From: Lachnospiraceae bacterium
GTDB taxonomy: Bacteria > Bacillota > Clostridia > Lachnospirales > Lachnospiraceae
DNA length: 32,134 bases
Assembly (NCBI GenBank): GCA_024403485.1
Contig: JAKSRT010000019.1
Span: forward strand, 1 to 32,134
Reading direction: 5' to 3'
The position numbers and the translations under genes are program-made. Of the stretch, positions 23,939 to 32,134 are shown piece after piece. Each line of letters starts with the position of its first letter. The first letter of the stretch is position 1. Below the pieces are notes generated by a model, which saw only the letters and a program-made list of their open reading frames with translations, ran no database searches and had not been told where the DNA came from.

Positions 23939-25081
23939 ATGGATTTATTAGAATGTCGTGCAAAAATTGATGAAATAGATAAGAAGCTGGTGGATCTTTT
24001 TGCAGAGAGAATGGAAGTTGCAAAAGGTGTTGCCGAATATAAAATGGCTAACAATCTTCCGGTCCTTGACAGAACCAGAGAAAGAGAAAAGATTCAGAGT
24101 ATTATCGAATATTCTCCTGATAATGTTAAGGAGTATACACCTACCTTATATCAGATGATTTTTGAACTCAGCAGAAGCTATCAGCACAAGCTTTTGCAAA
24201 CAGGAAGCGAAATTACTGAAAAGATTAAGGATGCTATTGAGAATACTCCAAAGCTTTTTCCCGAAAGAAGCGCCATTGCCTGTCAGGGTATTGCGGGTGC
24301 CAATTCACAGATCGCTGTTGAAATATTTTTCATAAATGTCTATATTATTTATTTTATTACTTTTGAAGCAGTATTTCAGGCAATAGAAAAGGGCCTGTGT
24401 AAATACGGAGTTATTCCGGTTGAAAACAGTGTTGCCGGTTCTGTAAATAAAGTTTATGACTTAATGCTTAAGCATAACTTCTATATTGCCAAAAGCATCA
24501 GATTAAAGATTGACCATAATCTTTTGGCTGTTCCCGGTACTAAAATAGAAAATATTAAAGAAATCTATTCACATGAGCAGGCTATCAGTCAGTGTTCAAA
24601 TTTCTTATCAACATTAAAGGATGTAAAGGTCATTCCATGTGAGAATACAGCCATAGCAGCAAAAAGAGTGGCTGAATCGGGAAGGAGTGACGTGGCAGCA
24701 CTGGCATCTGAATCCTGTGTTCAGTACTACGGTTTGCAGAATCTTGCTGCATCGGTTCAAAACGTAGACAATAATTACACCAGATTTATCTGCATTTCCA
24801 AGGACCTGGAGATTTATCCCGGGGCTAATAAAACAAGTATTATGATGGTTCTTCCTCACGAACCGGGAGCTCTTTACAAAGTTCTTTCAAGATTTTTTGC
24901 ACTTGATGTAAACCTTATAAAGCTTGAAAGCCGTCCGCTTCCCAGTCACGAGTTTGAATTTATGTTCTATTTTGATTTGGAAAAGCAGGTATATGCTCCG
25001 GAACTTTTGCAGCTTTTGGCAGATCTTCCGGGTTCCTGCGTAAGATTTGAGTATCTTGGTAGCTACAGTGAAGTAATATAG
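23939..25081 (+). CDS. pheA: Bifunctional chorismate mutase / prephenate dehydratase
   Basis: 380 aa from ATG 23939 (AAGGAT upstream). An in-frame extension to 23858 runs through the repeats and is rejected. An AroQ-type chorismate mutase (about 1-90, with LLECRAKIDEIDKKLVDLFAERM) is followed by prephenate dehydratase (about 110-290) and an ACT domain (about 300-380). The catalytic NYTRF is present, as are the Phe-binding motifs PGALYKVL and LESRPLP, so feedback inhibition by Phe is expected. The usual GAYS near the dehydratase start reads GANS here (ACQGIAGANSQIAVE), a Tyr-to-Asn change. The next stretch (FFINVYIIYFITF) is more hydrophobic than usual. Confidence 0.94.
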   Translation: MDLLECRAKIDEIDKKLVDLFAERMEVAKGVAEYKMANNLPVLDRTREREKIQSIIEYSPDNVKEYTPTLYQMIFELSRSYQHKLLQTGSEITEKIKDAIENTPKLFPERSAIACQGIAGANSQIAVEIFFINVYIIYFITFEAVFQAIEKGLCKYGVIPVENSVAGSVNKVYDLMLKHNFYIAKSIRLKIDHNLLAVPGTKIENIKEIYSHEQAISQCSNFLSTLKDVKVIPCENTAIAAKRVAESGRSDVAALASESCVQYYGLQNLAASVQNVDNNYTRFICISKDLEIYPGANKTSIMMVLPHEPGALYKVLSRFFALDVNLIKLESRPLPSHEFEFMFYFDLEKQVYAPELLQLLADLPGSCVRFEYLGSYSEVI

Positions 25082-25090
25082 ATAATATCG

Positions 25091-25124
25091 GGCTGCGACA
25101 AAACATTGGCGCAGCCTGTTTTTT
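25091..25124 (+). terminator. Terminator hairpin between pheA and the aroE-aroK gene
   Basis: Stem GGCTGCG/CGCAGCC with a 12-nt loop (25091-25116), then TGTTTTTT. The ribosome site of the next gene begins just after the T tract. It may limit expression of the downstream genes or mark the end of the attenuated transcript. Confidence 0.75.
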
Positions 25125-25137
25125 GAGAGGAATAAAA

Positions 25138-26364
25138 ATGGATAAATGCGGAGTTTTGGGTCGTAAACTTGGCCACAGCTTTTCACCTCAGATTCATAAT
25201 TTGCTTACCGACGAGTACAGCTATGAAATAATAGAACGGGAAGAAGCGGACCTGGCTGCTTTATTTGAAAGCAGGGAATTTAAAGGACTTAATGTTACCA
25301 TTCCCTATAAAAAGACTGTAGTTCAGTATCTTGATGAGGTAAGTGAACTGGTAAAAAAAATAGGCAGCGTTAACACAATAGTCAGAAGAGAGGACGGAAG
25401 TCTTTTCGGTGACAACACGGATGTTTATGGATTTCTTGGACTGGTTCGTTTTTCAAAGATAGACGTTAAAAATCAAAAGGTACTTGTACTTGGAAGCGGC
25501 GGCGCATCTGTTGCCGTCATGGAAGCACTTTTGTCTCTTGGCGCGAAGCCTTTAATAATAAGCAGAAGCGGAGAAAATAATTATGATAATATCGATATTA
25601 ATTCCGATGCTTCCGTAATTGTAAATACGACACCGGTTGGCATGTATCCGGGAAACGGTGAAAGCCCTCTTGATTTATCTTTGTTCCCCAAACTTAAGGG
25701 CGTGATTGACATTGTTTATAATCCCTGGAGAACCGAAATATTGCTCCAGGCCGAGAAAATGGGAATTCCCTGCGCGGATGGACTTTATATGCTCGTTGCT
25801 CAGGCAAAAAGAGCATCGGAGATATTCCTTGGTAAGGATATACCGGATTCGCGTATCGATGAAATTTACTATTCACTTTCTGCGAAGATGAAGAATCTTG
25901 TACTGGTGGGAATGCCGGGAGTAGGCAAAACCACAATAGCCGATGAACTTGGACGCAAACTGGGAAGAGAAGTAATTGATTCTGATATAGAAATATATAA
26001 GAAGACCGGAAGAAAGCCGTCGGAAATAATAAATGCTGACGGAGAGCCTGCCTTCAGAGATGTTGAAAGTGAAGTAATAAAGGAACTTGGCAAGCTTTCC
26101 GGCAAAGTTATTGCTACAGGGGGAGGAGCCATTTTAAGGGAAGAAAACGTTAAAGCTCTTCACCAAAACGGTACTATTGTATGGCTCACAAGAGACTTAA
26201 GCTGCCTTGCAACTGAAGACAGACCTTTATCACAGAAGAACAGTCTTGAAGAGATGTTTAAAATCAGAAAGCCTTATTATGAAAAGGCTTCGGATTTTTG
26301 TGTTGAAAATATAGATGTTCCCGCCGTGGTAAATACAATTTGTGAGAAAGCGGGTCTTTCTTAA
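25138..26364 (+). CDS. aroE-aroK: Fused shikimate dehydrogenase and shikimate kinase
   Basis: 408 aa in one uninterrupted frame. Residues 1-250 are AroE (dehydroshikimate to shikimate, NADPH): FSPQIHN, catalytic K58 in NVTIPYK, GDNTD with D95, and the Rossmann GSGGAS. Residues 251-408 are AroK (shikimate to shikimate 3-phosphate, ATP): P-loop GMPGVGKT (258-265), DSD (281-283), FRDVES, ATGGG (326-330) and lid RPL (362-364). The kinase begins at a natural Met (M251) with almost no linker (YYSLSAKMKN). Two consecutive pathway steps are joined. ATG 25138 has GAGAGG 6-7 nt upstream; the TTG at 25123 lies in the terminator tail and is rejected. Confidence 0.95.
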   Translation: MDKCGVLGRKLGHSFSPQIHNLLTDEYSYEIIEREEADLAALFESREFKGLNVTIPYKKTVVQYLDEVSELVKKIGSVNTIVRREDGSLFGDNTDVYGFLGLVRFSKIDVKNQKVLVLGSGGASVAVMEALLSLGAKPLIISRSGENNYDNIDINSDASVIVNTTPVGMYPGNGESPLDLSLFPKLKGVIDIVYNPWRTEILLQAEKMGIPCADGLYMLVAQAKRASEIFLGKDIPDSRIDEIYYSLSAKMKNLVLVGMPGVGKTTIADELGRKLGREVIDSDIEIYKKTGRKPSEIINADGEPAFRDVESEVIKELGKLSGKVIATGGGAILREENVKALHQNGTIVWLTRDLSCLATEDRPLSQKNSLEEMFKIRKPYYEKASDFCVENIDVPAVVNTICEKAGLS

Positions 26365-26369
26365 AGCAA

Positions 26370-26398
26370 TTGACAAAAAGTTCTTAAAAAACTATTCT
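26370..26398 (+). promoter_or_regulatory. Promoter upstream of aroQ
   Basis: Consensus TTGACA (26370-26375), 17-bp spacer, TATTCT (26393-26398). Predicted start near 26405; a small hairpin TCCAT..ATGGA (26412-26427) lies in the leader. aroQ may thus be expressed apart from the attenuated cluster. Confidence 0.75.
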
Positions 26399-26446
26399 AC
26401 ATAAAGAAATAATCCATATTTTTATGGATGGACATGAGGATTTATT

Positions 26447-26884
26447 ATGAAAATTCTTGTAATAAACGGACCCAATATTAATATGCTCGGTATAAGAGAA
26501 CCCGGCATCTACGGAACTCAGAATTACGCAGCGTTGATAGAACTTGTGGAAAATACGGCAAAAGAAGCCGGCGTAGAGGTTGAATGTTTTCAGTCAAATC
26601 ATGAAGGAGATATTGTAGACAAGATTCAGGCAGCCTATAATGTTTTTGACGGAATAGTTATTAATCCTGCAGCGTATACTCATACCAGTGTGGCTATACT
26701 CGATGCGCTTAAGGCTGTTTCCATTCCTGCAATCGAAGTTCATATTTCCGATGTAAATCAAAGAGACGAATTCAGAAAAATATCTTATGCGGGTATGGCC
26801 TGTATAAAGGCATTTATCGGACTGGGACTTAACGGTTACAAAGAAGCGATTTTATATTTAAAAGAATATTTAGAGAATAAATAG
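26447..26884 (+). CDS. aroQ: 3-dehydroquinate dehydratase, type II
   Basis: 145 aa, family length. It removes water from 3-dehydroquinate. Signatures: NGPNINMLGIREPGIYG with the catalytic Arg and Tyr, FQSNHEGDIVDKI, NPAAYTHTS and EVHISDVNQRDEFR. ATG 26447 follows ATGAGGAT. The type II enzyme is the small dodecameric form, unrelated to AroD. Last aro gene in the window; aroB (3-dehydroquinate synthase), the step before it, is not present here. Confidence 0.96.
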   Translation: MKILVINGPNINMLGIREPGIYGTQNYAALIELVENTAKEAGVEVECFQSNHEGDIVDKIQAAYNVFDGIVINPAAYTHTSVAILDALKAVSIPAIEVHISDVNQRDEFRKISYAGMACIKAFIGLGLNGYKEAILYLKEYLENK

Positions 26885-26891
26885 TGCGGTT

Positions 26892-26995
26892 TGTGCATAA
26901 AAATCTACAAAACATGCATATTAATATATAATATTTGTATATTTTTATATTGAAAGTAATAAATATACATGATATTGTGTATAAATATAAATTAC
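26892..26995 (+). promoter_or_regulatory. argG promoter region with ArgR-box-like sites
   Basis: TTGAAA (26950-26955), 17-bp spacer, TATTGT (26973-26978) is a fair promoter. Around it are weak palindromes of the TGnATA-(A/T)4-TATnnA kind: TGCATAAAAATCTACA (26894), TGTATATTTTTATATT (26936) and TGTATAAATATAAATT (26978). They resemble arginine-repressor boxes, which often control argG. The region is very AT-rich, so chance matches are likely. Confidence 0.4.
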
Positions 26996-27029
26996 AAAAT
27001 CTATAAGGGAAGAAAAGAGAGGCATTAAA

Positions 27030-28253
27030 ATGGAAAAAGTAATTCTTGCTTATTCAGGCGGACTTGACACTACAGCTGTTATTCCGTGGTTAAAGGAAAC
27101 ATATGGTTACGAAGTTGTTTGCTGCTGTATCGACTGCGGTCAGGGCGAAGAACTTGACGGACTTGAAGAAAGAGCTCAGGTTTCAGGTGCTGCAAAGTTA
27201 TATATTGAAGATGTTGTTGACGATCTTTGCGAAAATTATATTATGCCCTGTGTACAGGCAGGTGCCGTATATGAGCATAAGTATTTAATGGGTACCGCAA
27301 TGGCAAGACCTACTATAGCTGCAAAGCTTGTAGAAATTGCCCGTAAGGAAAATGCTGTAGCTATTTGCCACGGTGCAACAGGTAAGGGAAATGACCAGAT
27401 TCGTTTTGAACTCGGTATTAAGGCTCTTGCTCCCGATATTAAGGTTATTGCTCCCTGGAGAGATGACAAGTGGCAGATGGATTCCCGTCAGGCAGAAATT
27501 GATTACTGTAAGGCACATGGTATTGACCTTCCTTTCGGAACAGATCAGTCCTACAGCCGTGACAGAAATATCTGGCATATAAGCCATGAAGGTCTTGAAC
27601 TTGAAAATCCTGCAATGGCTCCCAACTATGATCATATGCTTGTTCTGGGTGTTACACCCGAAAGAGCTCCCGAAGAGGGTGAAGAACTTACAATTAACTT
27701 TGAAGCCGGTATGCCTGTAGCATTAAACGGACAGAAGATGAAGGTTTCTGACATTATTCGCGAACTCAACAAGATTGGCGGTAAGCATGGTATCGGTATC
27801 GTTGATATCGTTGAAAACCGAGTTGTTGGTATGAAGAGCCGTGGCGTTTATGAAACCCCCGGTGGAACAATTCTTATGGAAGCTCATCAGCAGCTTGAAG
27901 AACTTGTTCTTGACAGAGATACAATCGCTCTTAAGAAGGATCTTGGAAGCAAGCTTGCAAGCATTGTATACGAAGGTAAGTGGTTTACTCCCGTTCGTGA
28001 AGCAATCTGCGCATTTGTTTCAGTTACTCAGCAGTATGTAACAGGTGAAGTTAAACTTCGCCTTTACAAAGGTAACATCATTAAGAACGGTACAACATCT
28101 CCTTACTCTCTTTACAGTGAATCACTTGCATCCTTTACTACCGGTGATATGTATGATCATCACGATGCAGACGGTTTCATCACTCTCTGGGGACTTCCTT
28201 TAAAGGTTCGTGCAATGAGAATGAATGAACTTAAGAAAGAAAATACAAAATAA
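27030..28253 (+). CDS. argG: Argininosuccinate synthase
   Basis: 407 aa, family length. It joins citrulline and aspartate with ATP to argininosuccinate. N-terminal PP-loop AYSGGLDTTAVIPWL, the Gly-rich block GATGKGNDQIRFEL, DRNIWHISHEGLELE, and MKSRGVYETPGGTIL are all present. The start has GAGAGG before ATG 27030. Codon use is biased as in gdhA. argH is not adjacent in this window; a terminator follows the gene. Confidence 0.97.
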   Translation: MEKVILAYSGGLDTTAVIPWLKETYGYEVVCCCIDCGQGEELDGLEERAQVSGAAKLYIEDVVDDLCENYIMPCVQAGAVYEHKYLMGTAMARPTIAAKLVEIARKENAVAICHGATGKGNDQIRFELGIKALAPDIKVIAPWRDDKWQMDSRQAEIDYCKAHGIDLPFGTDQSYSRDRNIWHISHEGLELENPAMAPNYDHMLVLGVTPERAPEEGEELTINFEAGMPVALNGQKMKVSDIIRELNKIGGKHGIGIVDIVENRVVGMKSRGVYETPGGTILMEAHQQLEELVLDRDTIALKKDLGSKLASIVYEGKWFTPVREAICAFVSVTQQYVTGEVKLRLYKGNIIKNGTTSPYSLYSESLASFTTGDMYDHHDADGFITLWGLPLKVRAMRMNELKKENTK

Positions 28254-28265
28254 GAAATGAACTAA

Positions 28266-28306
28266 AAAACCTTGAATGTGGCAGTACACATTCAAGGTTT
28301 TATTTT
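28266..28306. terminator. Bidirectional terminator between argG and the AAA+ gene
   Basis: 13-bp stem AACCTTGAATGTG/CACATTCAAGGTT with loop GCAGTA (28268-28299), with an A run on the left and TTATTTTTAT on the right. It serves both convergent genes. Confidence 0.92.
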
Positions 28307-28317
28307 TATGCCTATAT

Positions 28318-29808
28318 CTATTTCAAAAGCTCTTTAATCATTTCTGCGGTATAAGATACCTTTTCTTTTTTCTCGGCTTCAATGAGATAAAGGGCATGTG
28401 CTGCAATATGCTCAGCAGCCTGTTCGATATCTCTGATACCGGAAGTTTCTTTGAATTTATTCATGATAGCATCCAATGCATTATCGGTAATGAGAATTTC
28501 ATCGTCCTTAAGACCGATTCGGTTGAGTACCTTGGGCATAGCAAACTTTGTGAAAATTACGCGCTTTTCTTCCAAAGTGTAATCGGGTAATTCAATTACG
28601 GCAAAACGTGACATTAGGGGAGCGCTGATAGCGCTTCTGTCATTGGCTGTGGCAATCGGATAAACACCTGTAGTCGGAATATTACATTCCATATAATTGT
28701 CGGTGAAGCCCAAATTATCAAGAAGAGTCAGCAGTACATCCGCGGGATTGCCGTTTCCTTTACCGGAGCAGGCTTTGTCAAGCTCGTTGATAATAAAAAG
28801 AAGATTGGAACTTTCTGCATTTGAGAAGGCTTCCATAATAAGCCCGGGTTTAGCATTGGCATAAATACGTGAGCTTCCTGTTAACTGTTCGGGATCGTTT
28901 ATGGAGCTCATTTCAAGTGTTGTCCATGACATTTTCAGTATTTTTGCAACGGCATAAGCAATCTGTGACTTACCGGTTCCGGCAGGTCCTATAAGGAGAA
29001 TACCGTAAGCAGGTAAGGTATGTGTTCTGTTTATCTGGATGATTGTTTCGATAATACGCTGCTTAACATTATCAAGGCCGTAAAGCTCCTCATCTAAAAT
29101 GCGGCGGGCTTCAACAGGGTCGATAGGCTGGAAATCAGTATTCTTCCACTGAATATTAAGCATAATGGAAAGCGCACGCTGGGCATGTCGGCGTTCTTCG
29201 GGTGTAACCTCCTGGGACTTGGCTACGGCAAGGTTTCTTCTGGCCCATAAACGAATATTGTCGGGGAGAGTACTTCCGGCGCACATCAGATAGTCTGAGA
29301 TACTTTGAATGCTTGTAAGCTTCATGTCATCAGCATCTTCGATGTCTTCCTCGTCGCAGGTTTCTTTTGCGGGAGCATCACTCTGAAGCAGACGTTCAAT
29401 CATAAACTGAAGAAATCCGTTTTCTCCCGAAAGTTTTGAACCGCGAACCGCTACTCCGGTTTCCATTATTTTATAAACCGCATAACCCTTATCGGTTGAA
29501 CGACCTGAAAGTCTCACCATTATGTGATTTTCACCGAGCCATCTCATCAGATTTTCAAAACGGGCATCAATAACAAGGATGTTATGAGAAGACTTTTCAC
29601 CGTTTGAAGATTCATATAAAAAACAGGTTCCCTTTGTTGGTGCTTCAAACATACCTTCGGAGTGGTGAACAAGAAGGGATTCCTTATCCTCAAGCAACAT
29701 AATGGGATGCTCGGGATTTGAAAATTTATCGCTTGTATATATCAATTCATATGTTTTTTCTGCTCTGACAGCTTCTTTCTTTGTCTGATTAAAATCAAAA
29801 ACGGGCAT
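28318..29808 (-). CDS. Lon-like AAA+ ATPase lacking the protease domain
   Basis: 496 aa. The N-terminal 225 residues are unrecognised, with an acidic patch (151-161). The AAA+ module (about 230-475) resembles the Lon ATPase: ARRILDEELYGLDNVKQRI, Walker A GPAGTGKS (274-281), Walker B LFIINELDKA (337-346), sensor 1 N389 in TAND, arginine finger R401, and sensor 2 in SGIRDIE. The Walker B Asp is Asn (N341-E342), which may weaken Mg-ATP use while keeping the catalytic Glu. The protein stops where Lon's Ser-Lys protease domain would begin, so it is not a protease; a remodelling or chaperone role is inference. ATG 29808 has AGAGGT upstream. Confidence 0.8.
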   Translation of the reverse strand: MPVFDFNQTKKEAVRAEKTYELIYTSDKFSNPEHPIMLLEDKESLLVHHSEGMFEAPTKGTCFLYESSNGEKSSHNILVIDARFENLMRWLGENHIMVRLSGRSTDKGYAVYKIMETGVAVRGSKLSGENGFLQFMIERLLQSDAPAKETCDEEDIEDADDMKLTSIQSISDYLMCAGSTLPDNIRLWARRNLAVAKSQEVTPEERRHAQRALSIMLNIQWKNTDFQPIDPVEARRILDEELYGLDNVKQRIIETIIQINRTHTLPAYGILLIGPAGTGKSQIAYAVAKILKMSWTTLEMSSINDPEQLTGSSRIYANAKPGLIMEAFSNAESSNLLFIINELDKACSGKGNGNPADVLLTLLDNLGFTDNYMECNIPTTGVYPIATANDRSAISAPLMSRFAVIELPDYTLEEKRVIFTKFAMPKVLNRIGLKDDEILITDNALDAIMNKFKETSGIRDIEQAAEHIAAHALYLIEAEKKEKVSYTAEMIKELLK

Positions 29809-29860
29809 AATAGTTAACCTCTTTCAAGAAATGCTCCGATCATTAATCGGTATTCAATGT

Positions 29861-29889
29861 ATTATATCAAAAAGTCTCGATTTTTTCTA
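29861..29889 (-). promoter_or_regulatory. Promoter of the Lon-like ATPase gene
   Basis: Read on the minus strand: TAGAAA (29889-29884), 17-bp spacer, TATAAT (29866-29861). The leader is about 50 nt. Confidence 0.7.
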
Positions 29890-29913
29890 TTTAATTAAGT
29901 ACTGACATCCCCA

Positions 29914-29973
29914 GGGTATAAACATTCGTATATATCCTTGGGGCATATGTATATACCTTTGAAGGTATTTTTA
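29914..29973 (+). promoter_or_regulatory. Nested inverted repeats upstream of the chemoreceptor gene
   Basis: An imperfect inverted repeat pairs CCCCAGGGTATA (29910-29921 region) with TATATCCTTGGGG (29931-29943 region). It is followed by the small hairpin ATACCTT-TG-AAGGTAT (29953-29968) with a T run. These may be operators, or a weak terminator before the gene. No sigma-28 or clear sigma-A promoter could be placed. Confidence 0.4.
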
Positions 29974-30038
29974 ATTATATATTAATCATGCCATTGTACT
30001 ATGCTTTTTATAAAATAAATTCGTGGGGAGATATTCAT

Positions 30039-32084
30039 ATGAAACCTAAAAAGAATATGAGCACCGGCATCGCCATTATGATTGCCGTGGTCTCTTTGGT
30101 TTGCATCGGAATTCTTTATTTTGCCTCAACCTACTTTATGACCAAGGCAATGGAAGAAACCGCTGAAAACAACATCATCACATCACTTGATTCCAAAACA
30201 CAGATAATTGAAGAGTATATCAGCAGCGGTGAAACTACTCTGTTAACCTTTGCTCAGGGCGGCGATTTAAAGAATGTTCTTAAAAATCCCGAAGATGAGT
30301 CAATGCAGGCTGCTGCACAGCAGTACACACTTGATTATTTCGGAAAACTCGGTAACTGGGAAGGTCTTTACCTTTGCGATATAACCTCAAAGGTTATCAC
30401 ATTCCCTGCACCTCCTGTTATAGGACGTGTAATGAGACCCGATCCCGATTCACTTCAGTCTCTTTATGATTCAATGGCTGCATCACCCAACAATCTTTAT
30501 AATACAGGTATTATGGAAAGTAAGGGTGCAGAACCGGTTCTTTGTATTTCAATGTATACGCCCGTATATATTGACGGTAATGTTAGCGGATATGTAGGCG
30601 GTGCCACCTATGCGGCTGACTTAAAGGAACTTTTGGACGCTTCCAAAATCCAGGGTCTTCCCAATGCAGAATATTCTCTTGTTAACTTAGAAACCGGCGT
30701 TTATATCTTTAATAAAGACGAAGAACTTATGAATACGGAAGTCCTTGATGAAAACTTATTGAAGATTATGGAGAAAGCTAAAGCCGGAGATACGACCGGA
30801 ACCGTTGAATATAAGGCTGACGGTGAAAAGTATTTCTCAGTATATAAGGTTCTTGAAGAGCACGGCTGGCTGCTCATTATTTCCGATAAGGACAGCGAAA
30901 TTTTTGACAGAGCATATTCAAGCCGTAACTTATTATTTGTTTTATGCTTAGCAGCAGTTTTGCTTATTTCCGCTCTTGCATGGGCCATCGTAAATAAGAG
31001 AACAAAGCCCTTACGCGGTGTTACAAAGTCTATTGTTAAGCTTGAACAGCTTGATCTTACAGCTGATGCGGATATTGAAAACTATGCAAAGAGCAACGAC
31101 GAAGTAGGCGAAATTGCTGTTGCAGTTAAATCTCTTACAGACAAATTCAGTGATATTGTTTCAACCATGTCCGAATGTTCCGAATCTCTTTCTGAAAGCG
31201 CGGCAGTAATGGAAGAAACCTCTGAACAGCTTCTTGAAAGAGTTGAAACAGATTCAGCTACAACTCAGGAACTTTCCGCAAGTATCATTAATACCAACGA
31301 AGCTATTTCAAGCATGACAGCTGAAATTAAAAAGATGAAAGATCTTGCTTCGGAAATCCAGAAGAGTGTTAACGATGAAGACAGACATAGTGAAGACCTT
31401 ATGAAGTCTTCAGCAGAAATGACGAAGCTTGCCGGTGAAGCAAAAGCAAACAGCAGCGAAAAGATTGCTACCACAAAGACCAGAATTGATGAAGCTATCA
31501 ATAACCTTCAGGCTCTTGTCAGAATTAATGACATGGCCGATCAGATTCTTGATATTACAAGTCAGACAAACCTTCTTTCTCTTAATGCTTCAATTGAGGC
31601 TGCAAGAGCAGGTGAGGCAGGTCGTGGGTTTGCGGTAGTTGCCGAAGAAATTTCAAAGCTTGCAAACAGTTCCTCAGAAACTGTTTCTCAGATTCAGAAC
31701 CTTTGCAAGGAAGCTGAAGACAGTATTACACTTGTTAAGTCATGCTTTACAGATATTGTTGCATTCCTTGAAACAGACGTTACCGGACAGTTTGAAGTAT
31801 TTGCTTCATCATCAGATAAATTCAAGGATGTTGTTGCGGAAATTAAGACTTCCATCGATGTTATCGGTGATTCAACAGGAACTTTTGTTGAATCCGTTGA
31901 ATCTATTTCCATGCAGGTTGAAGCAGTTGACAGTGCTTCAAAGGATAATGAAGTCGGCGTAGAAGAAATTATTAAGAATAATAATGAAACTACAGTCGCA
32001 GTTGACACGGTTCTTAGCGCTTCGGGCGAAAATAAGAATAATGCTATGACACTTCAGGATATTATCGGAAGATTTACAAAATAG
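30039..32084 (+). CDS. Methyl-accepting chemotaxis protein
   Basis: 681 aa from ATG 30039 (GGGGAG 8 nt upstream; an in-frame upstream ATG at 29988 has no site). TM1 is at about 10-33. An extracellular sensor of about 255 residues, probably a double Cache domain ([32 protein letters not shown]), is followed by TM2 (about 292-315), a HAMP linker, and the signalling hairpin with tip [21 protein letters not shown] and [15 protein letters not shown]. It should bind a small molecule outside and control CheA through CheW; the ligand is unknown. No CheR-docking pentapeptide at the C-terminus. No che genes are adjacent. Confidence 0.93.
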   Translation: MKPKKNMSTGIAIMIAVVSLVCIGILYFASTYFMTKAMEETAENNIITSLDSKTQIIEEYISSGETTLLTFAQGGDLKNVLKNPEDESMQAAAQQYTLDYFGKLGNWEGLYLCDITSKVITFPAPPVIGRVMRPDPDSLQSLYDSMAASPNNLYNTGIMESKGAEPVLCISMYTPVYIDGNVSGYVGGATYAADLKELLDASKIQGLPNAEYSLVNLETGVYIFNKDEELMNTEVLDENLLKIMEKAKAGDTTGTVEYKADGEKYFSVYKVLEEHGWLLIISDKDSEIFDRAYSSRNLLFVLCLAAVLLISALAWAIVNKRTKPLRGVTKSIVKLEQLDLTADADIENYAKSNDEVGEIAVAVKSLTDKFSDIVSTMSECSESLSESAAVMEETSEQLLERVETDSATTQELSASIINTNEAISSMTAEIKKMKDLASEIQKSVNDEDRHSEDLMKSSAEMTKLAGEAKANSSEKIATTKTRIDEAINNLQALVRINDMADQILDITSQTNLLSLNASIEAARAGEAGRGFAVVAEEISKLANSSSETVSQIQNLCKEAEDSITLVKSCFTDIVAFLETDVTGQFEVFASSSDKFKDVVAEIKTSIDVIGDSTGTFVESVESISMQVEAVDSASKDNEVGVEEIIKNNNETTVAVDTVLSASGENKNNAMTLQDIIGRFTK

Positions 32085-32103
32085 CAGTGAAAAAATGTTT
32101 TTG

Positions 32104-32134
32104 GAGACCACATCCTAGGGATGTGGTCTCTTTT
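32104..32134 (+). terminator. Terminator after the chemoreceptor gene (cut by window end)
   Basis: 12-bp stem GAGACCACATCC/GGATGTGGTCTC with a 3-nt loop (32104-32130), then TTTT to the end of the window. Confidence 0.92.

Noticed and set aside
27030..28253. Short overlapping frames inside argG
   Set aside because: Off-frame shadows of a strongly codon-biased gene.
28276..28590. 104-codon plus-strand frame after argG
   Set aside because: It lies antisense to the Lon-like ATPase and begins inside the bidirectional terminator.

Overview
The window looks like chromosomal DNA from a low-to-moderate G+C Gram-positive anaerobe of the Clostridia, most probably a Lachnospiraceae relative of Butyrivibrio/Pseudobutyrivibrio. 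This is judged from the AT-rich intergenic DNA, AGGAGG-type ribosome binding sites, gene content and protein resemblance; no search was run. It is mostly core metabolism. I see no phage, IS transposase, CRISPR array or integrase gene.

Layout. 1-60: 3' part of a tRNA-Arg(CCG). 81-1361: membrane-anchored double-SH3b protein. 1472-2827: NADP-type glutamate dehydrogenase gdhA. 2974-7877 (minus): BMP-type nucleoside ABC transporter (lipoprotein, double ATPase, two permeases) with a good promoter and an internal terminator after the lipoprotein gene. 8046-12940 (plus): tightly packed udk, tdk, rluF, ligA, then metA. 12941-13824: long non-coding stretch with a five-copy 72-bp tandem array ending in a terminator. 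13825-19099: HD-GYP membrane protein with an unrecognised duplicated C-terminal module, a GNAT acetyltransferase, a lipoprotein and a FliD-tail-like helical protein. 19114-19602: terminator, a 39-bp inverted repeat, palindromic GC-richer filler, then promoter, leader peptide and attenuator. 19607-26884: aromatic amino acid cluster aroF-tyrA-aroA-aroC-pheA-aroE/K fusion-aroQ (aroB is absent). 27030-28253: argG. 28318-29808 (minus): Lon-like AAA+ ATPase without a protease domain. 30039-32084: methyl-accepting chemotaxis protein, then a terminator at the window edge.

The genes form readable modules. The transporter and the divergent udk-tdk pair make a nucleoside uptake and salvage unit. The aro cluster carries most shikimate-pathway steps plus the Phe and Tyr branches.

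The most striking finding is upstream of the aro cluster: a perfectly spaced sigma-A promoter, a 22-codon leader ORF with the run YYYFYFYF, and mutually exclusive 1:2, 2:3 and 3:4 RNA pairings ending in an intrinsic terminator. This is the layout of a classical translation-coupled attenuator responding to Tyr and Phe. The second is the 72-bp repeat array, whose internal hairpin shows a compensatory base-pair change between copies.
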